From: Kribbella monticola
GTDB taxonomy: Bacteria; Actinomycetota; Actinomycetes; Propionibacteriales; Kribbellaceae
Direction of reading: 5' to 3'
DNA: 64,000 nucleotides
Assembly (NCBI RefSeq): GCF_003261635.1
Contig: NZ_QFXK01000029.1
Coordinates: 434,001-498,000, forward strand
Positions 43,466 to 52,685 of the stretch are shown here, piece by piece. The notes under the pieces were generated by a model that worked only from the letters and a program-made list of their open reading frames with translations, was not told the origin of the DNA and ran no database searches. The first letter of the stretch is position 1; every line of letters begins with the position of its first letter. Made by a program: the position numbers and the translations under genes.

Positions 43466-44074
43466 ATGAGTGAGAGCAGCAGCGAAAGCCAGGGGATGCC
43501 GATGGCCGGCGCCCAGACCGAGGACGGCAAGGTCCTGATCGTCGGTCCGGACGGTATGGCCGTCGAGGGGCCACCGCGCGGCGAGAACGAGGACCGTCAC
43601 GACGACGAGCCGCGCTCGGTGACCGAACTGGTCGAGCAGCCGGCCAAGGTGATGCGGGTCGCGAACATGATCCGCCAGCTGCTCGAAGAGGTGAAGTCGG
43701 CGCCGCTCGACGAAGCCTCCCGCAATCGGCTGCGGTCGATCCACGAGGCGTCGATCAAGGAGCTGGAAAGCGGCCTGGCGCCCGAGCTCGTCGAGGAGCT
43801 GGAGCGGCTCAGCCTGGACTTCACCGAGGACAGCACGCCCACCGAGGCCGAGCTGCGGATCGCGCAGGCCCAGCTGGTCGGCTGGCTCGAAGGTCTGTTC
43901 CACGGCATCCAGACCGCCCTGTTCGCCCAGCAGATGGCTGCCCGCCAGCAGCTCGAGTCGATGCGCCGCGCGCTGCCCGGCGGCCAGCAGGTGCCGCAGG
44001 AAGAAGGTGCCTTCCCGGGCGCTCCGCAGGCCGGTAACACCGACGGGCCCGGCAGCGGCGGGATGTATCTCTGA
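43466..44074 (+). CDS. bpa: Bacterial proteasome activator
   Basis: This 202-residue protein matches Bpa/PafE (DUF2587, Rv3780): a disordered N-terminus, a helical core (SVTELVEQPAKVMRVANMIRQLLEEVKSAPLDE; RSIHEASIKELESGLAPELVEELERLSLDF) and the C-terminal GGMYL tail that docks in the 20S proteasome rim. It forms a ring that opens the proteasome for unfolded proteins without ATP. The mRNA should be leaderless: TAGGAT (43454-43459) lies 6 bp before the ATG. Confidence 0.95.
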   Translation: MSESSSESQGMPMAGAQTEDGKVLIVGPDGMAVEGPPRGENEDRHDDEPRSVTELVEQPAKVMRVANMIRQLLEEVKSAPLDEASRNRLRSIHEASIKELESGLAPELVEELERLSLDFTEDSTPTEAELRIAQAQLVGWLEGLFHGIQTALFAQQMAARQQLESMRRALPGGQQVPQEEGAFPGAPQAGNTDGPGSGGMYL

Positions 44075-44087
44075 AATTCCCGCCGTT

Positions 44088-44900
44088 TCAGCCGGCGAAC
44101 AACTCTTCGAGGACGGTGGCGACACCGTCCTCGTTGTTTGCCGGGCAGACGACGTCCACCATCGCGAGAACTTCCGGGTGAGCGTTCGCCACGCCGTACG
44201 ACGTGCCGGCCCAGGCCAGCATCGGCAGATCGTTGAGCGAGTCTCCGAACGCGATCGTCTCGTCGGCCGCAATCCCTTGTTCTGCGGCGAAATCGGCCAG
44301 CATGGTCGCCTTCGAGACGCCACTGGCGGAGATCTCCACCAGGCTGTGGCCGCCGCTGTGACTGGCCGCGACCCGGTGCCCGACCAACGGGCTGATCTTG
44401 GCCAGCAGATCGTCGGAGTGCCAACTGGGGTGGCGGACGAGGAGCTTGGCGGCCGGCTCGGCCAGTAGTTCCTCGAGTTCGGCGACCAGCGTGTCAGCGG
44501 GAGTGGGCCAGCGATTCAGGTACCTCGGTTCCTGTCCGTAACGGTTCGATCGCTCAATGGCGAACTCCACCTCGGGAATCTCTGCCCGGATCGCCCGGGC
44601 GACCTCCAGCGCAATCGCCGGATCGATCATCGCTGTCCGGATCGCCTTGCGCTGAACGACGTCGTAGAGAATGGCGCCGTTGGCAACGATCGCGACACCA
44701 TGGGCGCCGACCAGATCGGCGAGGTCGTGCAGCCACCGAGGTGGCCGGGCGGTGACCATCACGAAAACACTTCCGGCTTCCTGCGCCGCGAGCACCGCGG
44801 CCTTGGTCCGCGGCGAGATGGTGCGATCGTCGCGTACTAAGGTTCCGTCAAGATCTGTGGCGATGAGACGCGGCGGGCGGGTCTTTCGTTGCTCGGGCAC
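44088..44900 (-). CDS. HAD-superfamily (Cof-type) phosphatase
   Basis: The 270-residue enzyme has HAD motif I ATDLDGTLV, motif II MVTARP and motif IV AFGDSLNDLPML, with the Cof-type C2 cap between. It would dephosphorylate a sugar phosphate or flavin nucleotide. GTG 44900 is chosen because TACGGT lies 6 bp before it (leaderless) and upstream sequence is not protein-like. It is convergent with bpa, with 13 bp between stops. Confidence 0.92.
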   Translation of the reverse strand: MPEQRKTRPPRLIATDLDGTLVRDDRTISPRTKAAVLAAQEAGSVFVMVTARPPRWLHDLADLVGAHGVAIVANGAILYDVVQRKAIRTAMIDPAIALEVARAIRAEIPEVEFAIERSNRYGQEPRYLNRWPTPADTLVAELEELLAEPAAKLLVRHPSWHSDDLLAKISPLVGHRVAASHSGGHSLVEISASGVSKATMLADFAAEQGIAADETIAFGDSLNDLPMLAWAGTSYGVANAHPEVLAMVDVVCPANNEDGVATVLEELFAG

Positions 44901-45370
44901 CAGCCCACCGTATCCGGTCGCCAGGCGGTCCCTAATACCCTCCCGGGACCCCTTTGCGCAACCATTTGGACATCGCTTTCCGTGCAATCTGCTTGACCGT
45001 TGAACAACGTCATCAGACCGTTACGGCAGGATGCTGCAAAGGCAGCTAGTTCCCCTGCGCAGCAGGGTTTGCGCGTGATTTCATGCGGTGGTCTAGCGGG
45101 AACCGGGGGCGATTCATCCGCGTCGTACGCCTGTTCCGGATCGCAAGATCTGGTGCAGCCCCATCCCGGCGAACAGCGTCGCGGAACTGATGCTGAATTT
45201 GGTGCAACCAAATCCACATCAGCGACGTCAAGAGTTATGGATCGGTGCGTCTCGCGCCGGACGACAGGGTGGGTCGGCAACAGACAGGTCGGTCCATCAG
45301 CTAGTGGGCTCGAAGGGTACGAACGTCATTCACCGTTCGTTCACGCGAGTCCTGGAACTTGGGGAGCCAC
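44901..45370. other. 470-bp gap before the WhiB-like gene
   Basis: I see no convincing protein gene here. It holds the leaderless promoter of the HAD gene (44907-44912, minus strand), the palindrome ATTTGGTGCAACCAAAT (45197-45213) and a wider inverted repeat ACGAACG-N8-CGTTCGT (45319-45340) 30 bp before the WhiB start. The length suggests a long, regulated 5' leader for the WhiB-like gene. Confidence 0.5.
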
Positions 45371-46012
45371 ATGACTGTCAACAGCGCCACGATAGCGGGG
45401 CAAGGGAGCAGCGTCTCCCGAGCGGCTGTCGACACATCTTCCATCACGGAGGGGGCCATCACCGGCTGCGGTGCTCGGACGGACATCTTCCAGCACCGTC
45501 TGATGGAAGAGCCACCACCCGCCTCTGCCACCCGGCGGACCCGGGAGCGCTACGAGCAACTGGTCCGTGAGGCCAAGGCGCTCTGCGCGTCCTGCCCGCT
45601 GTTCACCGACTGCCTGTTCAGCGCCGTCGCCGAGCACGATGTCAGCGGTTTCGTCGCCGGTACCACGGCGGCGCAGCGCCGGTCGATGCGTAACCTGCTG
45701 GACGTCGAGGTGCAGGCCGACGACTTCGACCAGCTGGCCGGCGCCCGGGGCACGCGTCGCCCGGTAAGCCACGAAGAAGTACTGCGCCTACGCACGCAGT
45801 ACCCGAACGACAGCCTCGAATCCCTGGCCATGCGGCTGGGATGCTCGCTGTCGACGGTGAAGCGCCACCTGCGCAGAGCCCGGCGCGGCCAGAGCCCCGC
45901 CAGCAAGGCACCGCGTCGCCGTCCGGAGGTCAGCGCCGTCCTGGACGCATTCGACGCCGTGGTGGACCAGCCACGCCAGGCACCGCGGCCCGGCACCACC
46001 CGCGTCGCCTGA
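45371..46012 (+). CDS. WhiB-like Fe-S regulator with extra C-terminal helix-turn-helix
   Basis: The 213-residue protein has the WhiB cluster cysteines C33, C72, C75 and C81 (CASCPLFTDC) and a variant turn GFVAGTTAAQRR in place of G-(I/V)-W-G-G. Unlike the usual ~100-residue WhiB proteins it continues into a second domain with DSLESLAMRLGCSLSTVKRHLRRARRG, a sigma-4-like HTH (about 146-172). It may therefore bind DNA directly while sensing redox or NO through the [4Fe-4S] cluster. GGGGAG lies 5 bp before the ATG. A strong hairpin follows at 46081. Confidence 0.88.
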   Translation: MTVNSATIAGQGSSVSRAAVDTSSITEGAITGCGARTDIFQHRLMEEPPPASATRRTRERYEQLVREAKALCASCPLFTDCLFSAVAEHDVSGFVAGTTAAQRRSMRNLLDVEVQADDFDQLAGARGTRRPVSHEEVLRLRTQYPNDSLESLAMRLGCSLSTVKRHLRRARRGQSPASKAPRRRPEVSAVLDAFDAVVDQPRQAPRPGTTRVA

Positions 46013-46080
46013 CGAGCTGAGTGGCCTGAAACCTGAACATCGGCACCTGATACTCGGCCCGCCAGCGGACTATCAGCAGC

Positions 46081-46122
46081 GAAGGCCCGAATCCCCTGCA
46101 GTCGCAGGAGGTTCGGGCCTTC
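46081..46122 (+). terminator. Strong hairpin after the WhiB-like gene
   Basis: GAAGGCCCGAA (46081-46091) pairs perfectly with TTCGGGCCTTC (46112-46122), with an inner CCTGC-AGTC-GCAGG stem. It lies 68 bp after the WhiB stop and before the convergent HAD gene; it could stop transcription from both sides, although no T-run is present. Confidence 0.65.
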
Positions 46123-46185
46123 GGCCTGTCCGGGGGACTATTTCATCAGGATCGAAAAGCTGGCCCGGGCGCGCTCTGTGCGTTA

Positions 46186-46986
46186 TCAGAACCAGCGGTT
46201 GAGAACAGCGGCTACGCCGTCGTCCTGCACCGACTTGGTCACCTCGTCGGCGGCCACCTTCACCTCGTCGGGCGCGGACCCCATCGAGATGCCGAGCCCT
46301 GCGTAGACGAGCATCTCGATGTCGTTGCGTCCGTCGCCGATCGCCAGCAGGTCGGCCGGGTCCAGGTCGTACTGCGCCAGCGCGACCTTCAGGCCGGTGC
46401 TCTTGTCCACGCCCTCAGGCGCGATGTCGAGCCAGGCCGTCCAGCCGACGAAGTAGCTGACCCCGTGCAGCCCGAGCCGGCCGGCCAGGTCGACGAAGTC
46501 CGCCTCGGACGCGTCCGGATCGCGGATGATCAACCGGGTCACCGGTTCGGGCGCGAGCTCGGCGTCACTGACCACGCGGATCGCCGCACCGGTGCCAAGA
46601 TCGCCGTCCGGGAACGGCGCGGTCACCCGGTAGCCGTGGCGGCCCTCGCCGTGCTCTTCGACCGCCATCCGCGCGTTCGGGGCGTGTTCACGCACCGACG
46701 CGATCACCGTCGACGGATCGAAGGTGCGTTCGTCGACCACCTCGCCGCTGGGATAGCGGACCGTCCGCGCACCGTTGCTGGCGACAACCAATCCTTCGCG
46801 CAGCCCGAGCAACTCCGCCACCGGCTTGGTGGTCTGGTACGCCCGGCCGGTGGCCAGGATGATCGGCACCTGGCCGGCCGCCCGGCGTACGGCGTCGATC
46901 ACGGCCGGCGAGATCCGCTCGTCGTGGTCGATCAACGTCCCATCGATGTCGAGGGCAACGGCCTTGGGCCGCCAGCCGTCGATCAT
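46186..46986 (-). CDS. HAD-superfamily phosphatase
   Basis: The 266-residue Cof-type HAD enzyme has [17 protein letters not shown] and [12 protein letters not shown]. It is about as long as the HAD protein at 44088 but clearly diverged. Its ATG overlaps the serS stop as ATGA, so it is translationally coupled to seryl-tRNA synthetase; a phosphoserine or nucleotide clean-up role is possible but not shown by sequence. Confidence 0.92.
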   Translation of the reverse strand: MIDGWRPKAVALDIDGTLIDHDERISPAVIDAVRRAAGQVPIILATGRAYQTTKPVAELLGLREGLVVASNGARTVRYPSGEVVDERTFDPSTVIASVREHAPNARMAVEEHGEGRHGYRVTAPFPDGDLGTGAAIRVVSDAELAPEPVTRLIIRDPDASEADFVDLAGRLGLHGVSYFVGWTAWLDIAPEGVDKSTGLKVALAQYDLDPADLLAIGDGRNDIEMLVYAGLGISMGSAPDEVKVAADEVTKSVQDDGVAAVLNRWF

Positions 46987-48257
46987 CTGGCCACCGGTTC
47001 GAGAACGTCACGGCCACCGACGTACGGCCGCAGCGCCGCCGGCACCCGGACCGAACCGTCCGCCTGCTGGTGCGTCTCCAGGATGGCGACGAGCCAGCGG
47101 GTGGTCGCCAGCGTTCCGTTCAGCGTCGCGACCGGACGGGTCCTACCCTCGGCGTCGCGGTGCCGGATGTTCAGCCGGCGCGCCTGGTAGTCGGTGCAGT
47201 TCGAGGTGGAGGTGAGCTCGCGGTACGCGCCCTGCGTCGGCACCCACGCCTCGCAATCGAACTTCCGGTACGCCGACGTGCCGAGGTCACCGGTCGCGGT
47301 GTCGATCACCCGGTAGGCCAGCTCCATCTTGTCCAGCATCTCCTTCTCCCAGCCGAGCAGCCGCTGGTGTTCGGCTTCCGCGTCCTCGAGGCTGCAGTAG
47401 GAGAACATCTCGACCTTGTCGAACTGGTGGACGCGGATGATCCCGCGGGTGTCCTTGCCGTGCGAACCGGCCTCGCGGCGGTAACAGGACGACCACCCGG
47501 CGTACCGGACGGGTCCGTTCGAGACGTCGATGATCTCGTCCATGTGGTAGCCGGCCAGCGGGACCTCCGACGTACCGACCAGGTAGAGCTCGGGCTCCTC
47601 CAGCCGGTAGACGTCGTCGTGGGCGTTCAGGTAGCCGGTGCCGCCCATCACCTCGGGCTTGACCAGGGTCGGCGTGATCATCGGGGTGAAGCCGTTCTCC
47701 ACCGCCTGGGCGATCGCCAGTTGGAGCATGCCGAGCTGGAGCAGCGCACCGACGCCCTTGAGGAAGTAGAAGCGCGCGCCGGAGATCTTCGCGCCGCGCT
47801 CCATGTCGATCGCGCCCAGCAGTTCGCCGAGCTCGAGGTGGTCACGGGGCTCGAAGCCCTCGGCGGCGAAGTCGCGTGGCTTGCCGATCTCCTCGACGAC
47901 GACGAAGTCCTTCTCGCCGCCGACCGGAGCCTCGTCGGAGACCAGGTTCGGCAGGCCGCGGGAGAGCTCGTCGAAGCGGGCCTCGGCCTCGTTCGCCGCG
48001 GCCTCGGTCGCCTTCACCTCGGCGGACAGCGTCTTGGTCCGCTCCAGCAGCGCGGTTCGCTCGTCGCCCTTGGCCTGGGCGACCTGCTTGCCGAGCCCCT
48101 TCTGCTCGGCGCGCAACGATTCGAACGCCGCGATGGACGATCGACGATCACCGTCGGCCGCCAGCACCTGGTCGACCAGGTCGGTACTCTCGCCACGCTT
48201 GGTCAGGGCCGCACGGACGACATCGGGGTTCTCACGGAGCAATTTGGCATCGATCAC
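46983..48257 (-). CDS. serS: Seryl-tRNA synthetase
   Basis: The 424-residue class II synthetase charges tRNA-Ser. It has the N-terminal coiled-coil arm (about residues 30-100) that reads the long variable arm, motif 2 [26 protein letters not shown] and motif 3 [15 protein letters not shown]. The GTG start at 48257 is preceded by TACTCT 6 bp upstream, a leaderless promoter. The HAD gene is coupled downstream. Confidence 0.97.
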   Translation of the reverse strand: MIDAKLLRENPDVVRAALTKRGESTDLVDQVLAADGDRRSSIAAFESLRAEQKGLGKQVAQAKGDERTALLERTKTLSAEVKATEAAANEAEARFDELSRGLPNLVSDEAPVGGEKDFVVVEEIGKPRDFAAEGFEPRDHLELGELLGAIDMERGAKISGARFYFLKGVGALLQLGMLQLAIAQAVENGFTPMITPTLVKPEVMGGTGYLNAHDDVYRLEEPELYLVGTSEVPLAGYHMDEIIDVSNGPVRYAGWSSCYRREAGSHGKDTRGIIRVHQFDKVEMFSYCSLEDAEAEHQRLLGWEKEMLDKMELAYRVIDTATGDLGTSAYRKFDCEAWVPTQGAYRELTSTSNCTDYQARRLNIRHRDAEGRTRPVATLNGTLATTRWLVAILETHQQADGSVRVPAALRPYVGGRDVLEPVAR

Positions 48258-48362
48258 ACCGGAAGAGTATCGGGGCGTGTCAGCGGCGGCGAAGTCTATT
48301 CGGGATGATGAGCTGGCACCAGCCGATCAGACGTGTGGTTTCGAGGGGGTTTCGAGCGGCCG

Positions 48363-49952
48363 ATGAATCATCATCCACCCAGTCAGCTCGGCCGTGCCCT
48401 GACGGTGGTGCTGGGTGCTCTGCCGTTCACGATCATCACCCTGCTGGTCTTCGGCGACTGGCCGCCGCTGCGTCGCTGGGACCTGTCGGTCGCGGCTGAG
48501 GTAGCGGAGTACGGTGCCGCGCACCAGAACGTCGTGCGGTTCTGGGAGGTCGTCGCCGCGATCACTGTGCCGTGGACCGCGCGCGGCATCATCGTGGTGG
48601 TCGCGGCCTACCTCTGGCATCGCCGGGCGAGGTTGCTGGCCCTCTGGTTGGTAGTGACAGCAGGTGCCGAGCTAGGGCTGGCGCAGGCCGTGCAGCACAT
48701 CTTCGACCGTGCCCGGCCCACCGAGATGCTCGTCGAGGCGAACGGCGGGTCGTACGTCTCCGGCCACGCCACCGCGGCCTTCGTACTCGTCGGCGCCCTC
48801 GGCGTGGTGCTGCCGTCCGTGCGCGGCTGGCGGCGGCGGTTTCGTCTCCTGGTCACCCTGCCGACCATCGCCGTCGTCTGGATCGTCTCGGTGGACCGCG
48901 TCGTCCTGGACGTGCAGTACGTCTCCGATGTTCTCGGCGGCTGGGCCCTCGGCCTCGCGATCCTGACCGCCAGTTCCATCGGCTTCGGCCTGCGGCCCGG
49001 CCTGCGCCGCCGCAGGCGACGGACCGTCGTCGACGGCGACTGGTCCGCACCGCCGCGCGCTGCGGTGATCGTCAATCCGATCAAGGTCGGCGACGGGGTG
49101 GCGTTCCGCCGCAAACTCACCCGCGCGCTGGCCCTGCGCGGGTACGACGATCCGCTGTGGCTGGAGACCCGGATCGACGACGCCGGGAACGCGATGGCCA
49201 AGCGCGCGATCGAGAACGAGTCGGACCTGGTCCTGGTGGCCGGCGGCGACGGCACGGTCCGAGTGGTCTGCGCCGCGCTGGCCAACACCGGGATCCCGGT
49301 CGGCGTGATCCCGGCCGGAACCGGCAATCTGCTGGCCCGCAACCTGCACATCCCGCTCGACCTGGACGACGCCCTGGAGCGGATCCTGGACGGCCGGGAC
49401 CGCCGGATCGACCTGGTGACCGTGCGCGGCGACGGCCTCGACACCGACAGGTTCGCGGTGATGGCGGGCCTTGGCCTGGACGCGGCGATCATCTCGGAGG
49501 CGCCGCCGCATCTGAAAGCGCAGATCGGCTGGACGGCGTACCTGGTCTCGGCGGCGAAGAACATCAACCATCCGTCGGTGCAGGTACGGATCAAGCTGGA
49601 CGACGCCGAGCCGGTGGAGCGCCGGGTGCGGACTGTCGTGATCGGCAACGTCGGCATGTTGCAGGCGAACATCCCGCTGCTGCCCGATGCGCGTCCGGAC
49701 GACGGGCTGATCGACGTGGTGGTGATCGCGCCGCGCCGGGTGACCCAGTGGCCGCTGGTGTTCTGGCGGGTGATGACCCGGACCAAGCGAACCGAGATGT
49801 ACCTCGAACGCTTCACCGGCCGGAAGGTGGAGATCACGGCGGCGGCGGCCGTCCAGCGTCAGCTCGACGGCGACGGGATCGGCGCGGGCCGCTCGCTCAC
49901 GGCCGAGGTCGAGCCGGGCTCACTGGTGGTCCGGGTCCCCAAGCGCCGGTGA
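48363..49952 (+). CDS. Fusion of PAP2-like domain and diacylglycerol-kinase-like domain
   Basis: This 529-residue membrane protein has an N-terminal six-helix PAP2 domain (about 1-215) and a cytoplasmic lipid-kinase domain (about 230-529) with VNPIK, GGDGTVR and PAGTGNLLARN. In the PAP2 part, motif 1 K-x6-R-P reads Q111-x6-RP, motif 2 SGH (133-135) is kept, and motif 3 S-R-x5-H-x3-D reads D-R179-x5-Q185-x3-D189, so the nucleophilic His is missing. The kinase half looks intact. The PAP2 half may act as a membrane anchor or lipid-binding part. ATG 48363 lacks a clear ribosome site; GTG 48333 is an alternative. Confidence 0.9.
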   Translation: MNHHPPSQLGRALTVVLGALPFTIITLLVFGDWPPLRRWDLSVAAEVAEYGAAHQNVVRFWEVVAAITVPWTARGIIVVVAAYLWHRRARLLALWLVVTAGAELGLAQAVQHIFDRARPTEMLVEANGGSYVSGHATAAFVLVGALGVVLPSVRGWRRRFRLLVTLPTIAVVWIVSVDRVVLDVQYVSDVLGGWALGLAILTASSIGFGLRPGLRRRRRRTVVDGDWSAPPRAAVIVNPIKVGDGVAFRRKLTRALALRGYDDPLWLETRIDDAGNAMAKRAIENESDLVLVAGGDGTVRVVCAALANTGIPVGVIPAGTGNLLARNLHIPLDLDDALERILDGRDRRIDLVTVRGDGLDTDRFAVMAGLGLDAAIISEAPPHLKAQIGWTAYLVSAAKNINHPSVQVRIKLDDAEPVERRVRTVVIGNVGMLQANIPLLPDARPDDGLIDVVVIAPRRVTQWPLVFWRVMTRTKRTEMYLERFTGRKVEITAAAAVQRQLDGDGIGAGRSLTAEVEPGSLVVRVPKRR

Positions 49953-50438
49953 CGCCTCCTTGCGGAGCGTCTCGATCGCCTCTTCCTCCTCGGGCGACAG
50001 CTTCGAGTCACTCTCGAATCCGGAGACCTCTTTGGCGTACGAGCGGGCGTCGTTGCGGCTGTTGATCGACGTCAGTACGACGCCGTCGCCGTTGTCGTCC
50101 AGCAGCGCCATCGACCAGGACAGCCGGCCGCCCATGTCGCCGTACGCGTCGTAGCGGACCACGGCGAGGTGCTGCAGTGTCTCCCGCAGCTCACTGCGGG
50201 CGTCCTCCAGCTCCTTGCTGAGCCTGCGCAGCTCGGACTTCACCGTGCCCGGCTTCTGCGGCTCCTGGAACTGCGGCTCCACCTGCGGCTGCGGTGCCGG
50301 GACAGGGGTCGCGGGCAGCTTCTGGGTGGTCTTGGGAGCACCGGACTGCGCCCGGAGCGCCTGGATGGCGAACACGAGGGCCAGGGCCGCCACGAAGAGG
50401 GCAGCGATCCCGAAAGCACCGGCTAACGTCGAAGACAC
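49920..50438 (-). CDS. DUF4446 membrane-anchored protein
   Basis: This 172-residue protein has one N-terminal transmembrane helix (about residues 8-28), a Pro/Gln-rich linker, a coiled coil (SELRRLSKELEDARSELRETLQHLAVVRYDAYGDMGG) and the DUF4446 signature SWSMALLDDNGDGVVLTSINSRNDARSYAKEV. Function unknown. It is convergent with the PAP2-kinase gene, and their coding ends overlap by 33 bp. Confidence 0.9.
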   Translation of the reverse strand: MSSTLAGAFGIAALFVAALALVFAIQALRAQSGAPKTTQKLPATPVPAPQPQVEPQFQEPQKPGTVKSELRRLSKELEDARSELRETLQHLAVVRYDAYGDMGGRLSWSMALLDDNGDGVVLTSINSRNDARSYAKEVSGFESDSKLSPEEEEAIETLRKEASPALGDPDHQ

Positions 50439-50562
50439 GGGTGGCAGCCTAATGGCTCACGGTGGCTCACCATGCATCAGCGCGAGTGACCAGCCGCGTG
50501 CGCTGCGTGAGAATGTCAGGTCCGAATCGGTGATTTCCTGCTGGGCCACGTAGATTCGCAGC

Positions 50563-51279
50563 GTGACTCATTTGCCTGACCCAGGTCCGCAACCAGGCGT
50601 GCACGATCTCGGCTACGCCCGGCTCGACACCGACCGGCTGGAGCGCACCGGCGACGCCGAGGTCGTCTACGGCGCCGGCAAAACGCCTGCGCAGGTCGTC
50701 GAACTGCTCCGCACGCTGCACGACACCCACCCCGATCACGCAGTGCTGGCGACCCGCTTGACCGTCGAGGCACAGGAAGCCGTCGCGGCGGCCTTGCCGG
50801 AAGCGGTCGTGGATCCCGTCGGCCGTACTGCGGTCCTCGGCTCACCGCCGGTACTACGCGGCACGGTCGCCGTGGTCGCCGCTGGTACTTCGGATGCTCC
50901 GGTCGCGGCCGAGGCTGCGACGACTGTCCAGGTTTTCGGAGCCGGCGTGGATCTGATCACCGATGTCGGGGTCGCGGGGTTGCACCGGATCCTCGGTGTG
51001 CGTGAGCGACTGGACGCCGCCGACTGCCTGATCGTGGTGGCCGGGATGGAAGGCGCGCTGCCGAGCGTCGTCGGCGGGCTCGTCGGGGTGCCGCTGGTCG
51101 CAGTACCAACGTCTGTCGGGTACGGCGCTTCCTTCGGTGGGGTGGCCGCGCTGCTGGGGATGCTCAACTCGTGCGCGCCGGGAGTGACCGTGGTGAACAT
51201 CGACAACGGGTTCGGGGCTGGGGTGTTCGCGGCTCGGGTCGCGCGCCGGGCAGCTCCGGCGGAGGTGAAGACGCAGTGA
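50563..51279 (+). CDS. larB: Nickel-pincer cofactor biosynthesis protein LarB
   Basis: The 238-residue enzyme carboxylates and hydrolyses nicotinic acid adenine dinucleotide to pyridinium-3,5-biscarboxylate mononucleotide, the first step of the nickel-pincer cofactor. The C-terminal PurE-like domain is clear (VVAAGTSDAPVAAEAATT; VAGMEGALPSVVGGLVGVPLVAVPTSVGYGAS). The GTG start has TAGATT 6 bp upstream (50551-50556), so the mRNA is probably leaderless. It overlaps larC by 4 bp. Confidence 0.94.
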   Translation: MTHLPDPGPQPGVHDLGYARLDTDRLERTGDAEVVYGAGKTPAQVVELLRTLHDTHPDHAVLATRLTVEAQEAVAAALPEAVVDPVGRTAVLGSPPVLRGTVAVVAAGTSDAPVAAEAATTVQVFGAGVDLITDVGVAGLHRILGVRERLDAADCLIVVAGMEGALPSVVGGLVGVPLVAVPTSVGYGASFGGVAALLGMLNSCAPGVTVVNIDNGFGAGVFAARVARRAAPAEVKTQ

Positions 51280-52673
51280 GAGTCGCCTGGATCGACTGCT
51301 CTGCTGGAGCCTCGGGCGACATGCTCCTCGGCGCATTCCTGAGCGCCGGCGCGGACCGCGAACTCGTCAACGCGGCCGTGCGCGCGGTGGACCCGTCTTT
51401 GTCGGTGACCGCCGAACAAACCAGCCGCCATCAGATCGCCGCCACCAAAGCCTCGGTCCGAGTCGACGGGGAGTTACACCCCGAGAACTCGGCACCTTCG
51501 TCGCCGGTTGAAGGCACGGAGGGTGCTGGGTCTCAGGCGGCGGACCACGGCCATGGCCATGGCCACGGGCATGATGGCGAAGGCGGGCACGCGCATGCTG
51601 GGGATGCTGAGCATCGGGACGATGGCGAGACGGGCCGTGGGCACGAGGCCGGGCATGGGCATGGGCATGGGCATGGTCATGGCGGGCATCGTGGGCACGG
51701 GCCGACTCGGAGTTGGCGCGATGTTCGGGAGTTGATCGAGGCTGCTGGGCTTTCGGAGGCTGTGCGGGAGCGGGCGTTGGACACGTTTGCTCGGCTGGCT
51801 CGGGCTGAGGCGGCTGCGCATGGGGTTGAGCCGGATGCGGTGCACTTCCACGAAGTGGGCGCGCTTGATGCGATCGCCGACATCGTCGGGGTAGCGGCGG
51901 CCTCCGTCTCGTTGGAGCTCGATCGGATCGTGGTCTCGACGATCTCGCTCGGCGGCGGTCGTCAGGTGCGCGGGCAGCACGGAGGCATCCCGGTGCCCGG
52001 CCCCGCGGTGCTGCATCTGCTCTCCGAGGCGGATGCTCCGGTCGTCGGCGGCACCGCGCCGTACGAGATGACCACGCCGACCGGGGCCGCGTTGCTGGCC
52101 TCGCTGGCCGACGAGTTCGGGCTGATGCCGCCGATGCGGATCCAGCAGACCGGAGTCGGCGCGGGCGGGCGGGACCCGATCGAGGTACCGAACATCGTCC
52201 GGGTGGTGATCGGCGAGTCCGTCGAGCAGCCCGGCACCGAGGTCGTCTACGAGACCAATGTCGACGACCTGGATCCGCGGATCTGGCCGCAGGTGCTGGC
52301 GCGGCTGATGGAGGCCGGCGCGGCGGACGCGTGGCTGACCCCGATCCTGATGAAGAAGGGGCGGCCCGCGCACACCCTCTCGGTGCTGGTGAGTCGGCCG
52401 AACGCCGAGGTCGTCCGGGCCGTCATCCTCGCCGAGACGTCCGCGATCGGGCTGCGCGAGTTCGACATCCGCAAACATGCCGCCGACCGCGAGTTCGCCA
52501 GTGTCGACGTCGACGGGCAGCGGATCCACGTCAAGATCGCCCGGTACGGCGGTCAGGTGGTCAACGTGCAACCGGAGTACGACGACGTCGTTGCGGCCGC
52601 ATCGGTGTTGAAGCGGCCGGTGAAGAACGTCCTGGCCAAGGCGATCGCCGCCGGCCACGACCTCTGGAGCTAG
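51276..52673 (+). CDS. larC: Nickel insertion protein LarC, single-frame form with His-rich loop
   Basis: The 465-residue protein inserts nickel into the pincer cofactor. It begins AWIDCSAGASGDMLLGAF and has FHEVGALDAIADIVG and the C-terminal VYETNVDDLDPRIWPQVL. Residues 91-141 form a loop with 16 His, mostly HGHGHG, a probable nickel store. LarC of some lactobacilli needs a ribosomal frameshift between two frames; here the gene is one continuous frame. The GTG overlaps the larB stop as GTGA. No larA or larE is in this window. Confidence 0.94.
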   Translation: MRVAWIDCSAGASGDMLLGAFLSAGADRELVNAAVRAVDPSLSVTAEQTSRHQIAATKASVRVDGELHPENSAPSSPVEGTEGAGSQAADHGHGHGHGHDGEGGHAHAGDAEHRDDGETGRGHEAGHGHGHGHGHGGHRGHGPTRSWRDVRELIEAAGLSEAVRERALDTFARLARAEAAAHGVEPDAVHFHEVGALDAIADIVGVAAASVSLELDRIVVSTISLGGGRQVRGQHGGIPVPGPAVLHLLSEADAPVVGGTAPYEMTTPTGAALLASLADEFGLMPPMRIQQTGVGAGGRDPIEVPNIVRVVIGESVEQPGTEVVYETNVDDLDPRIWPQVLARLMEAGAADAWLTPILMKKGRPAHTLSVLVSRPNAEVVRAVILAETSAIGLREFDIRKHAADREFASVDVDGQRIHVKIARYGGQVVNVQPEYDDVVAAASVLKRPVKNVLAKAIAAGHDLWS

Positions 52674-52685
52674 CGGCCGGCTCGA

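Noticed and set aside
45000..45374. A 124-codon plus-strand frame before the WhiB-like gene
   Set aside because: Its composition is not protein-like, it has no ribosome site, and it overlaps the WhiB start in another frame.
51276..52673. Programmed frameshift in larC
   Set aside because: The reading frame is continuous from LarC N-terminal to C-terminal motifs, so no frameshift is needed.
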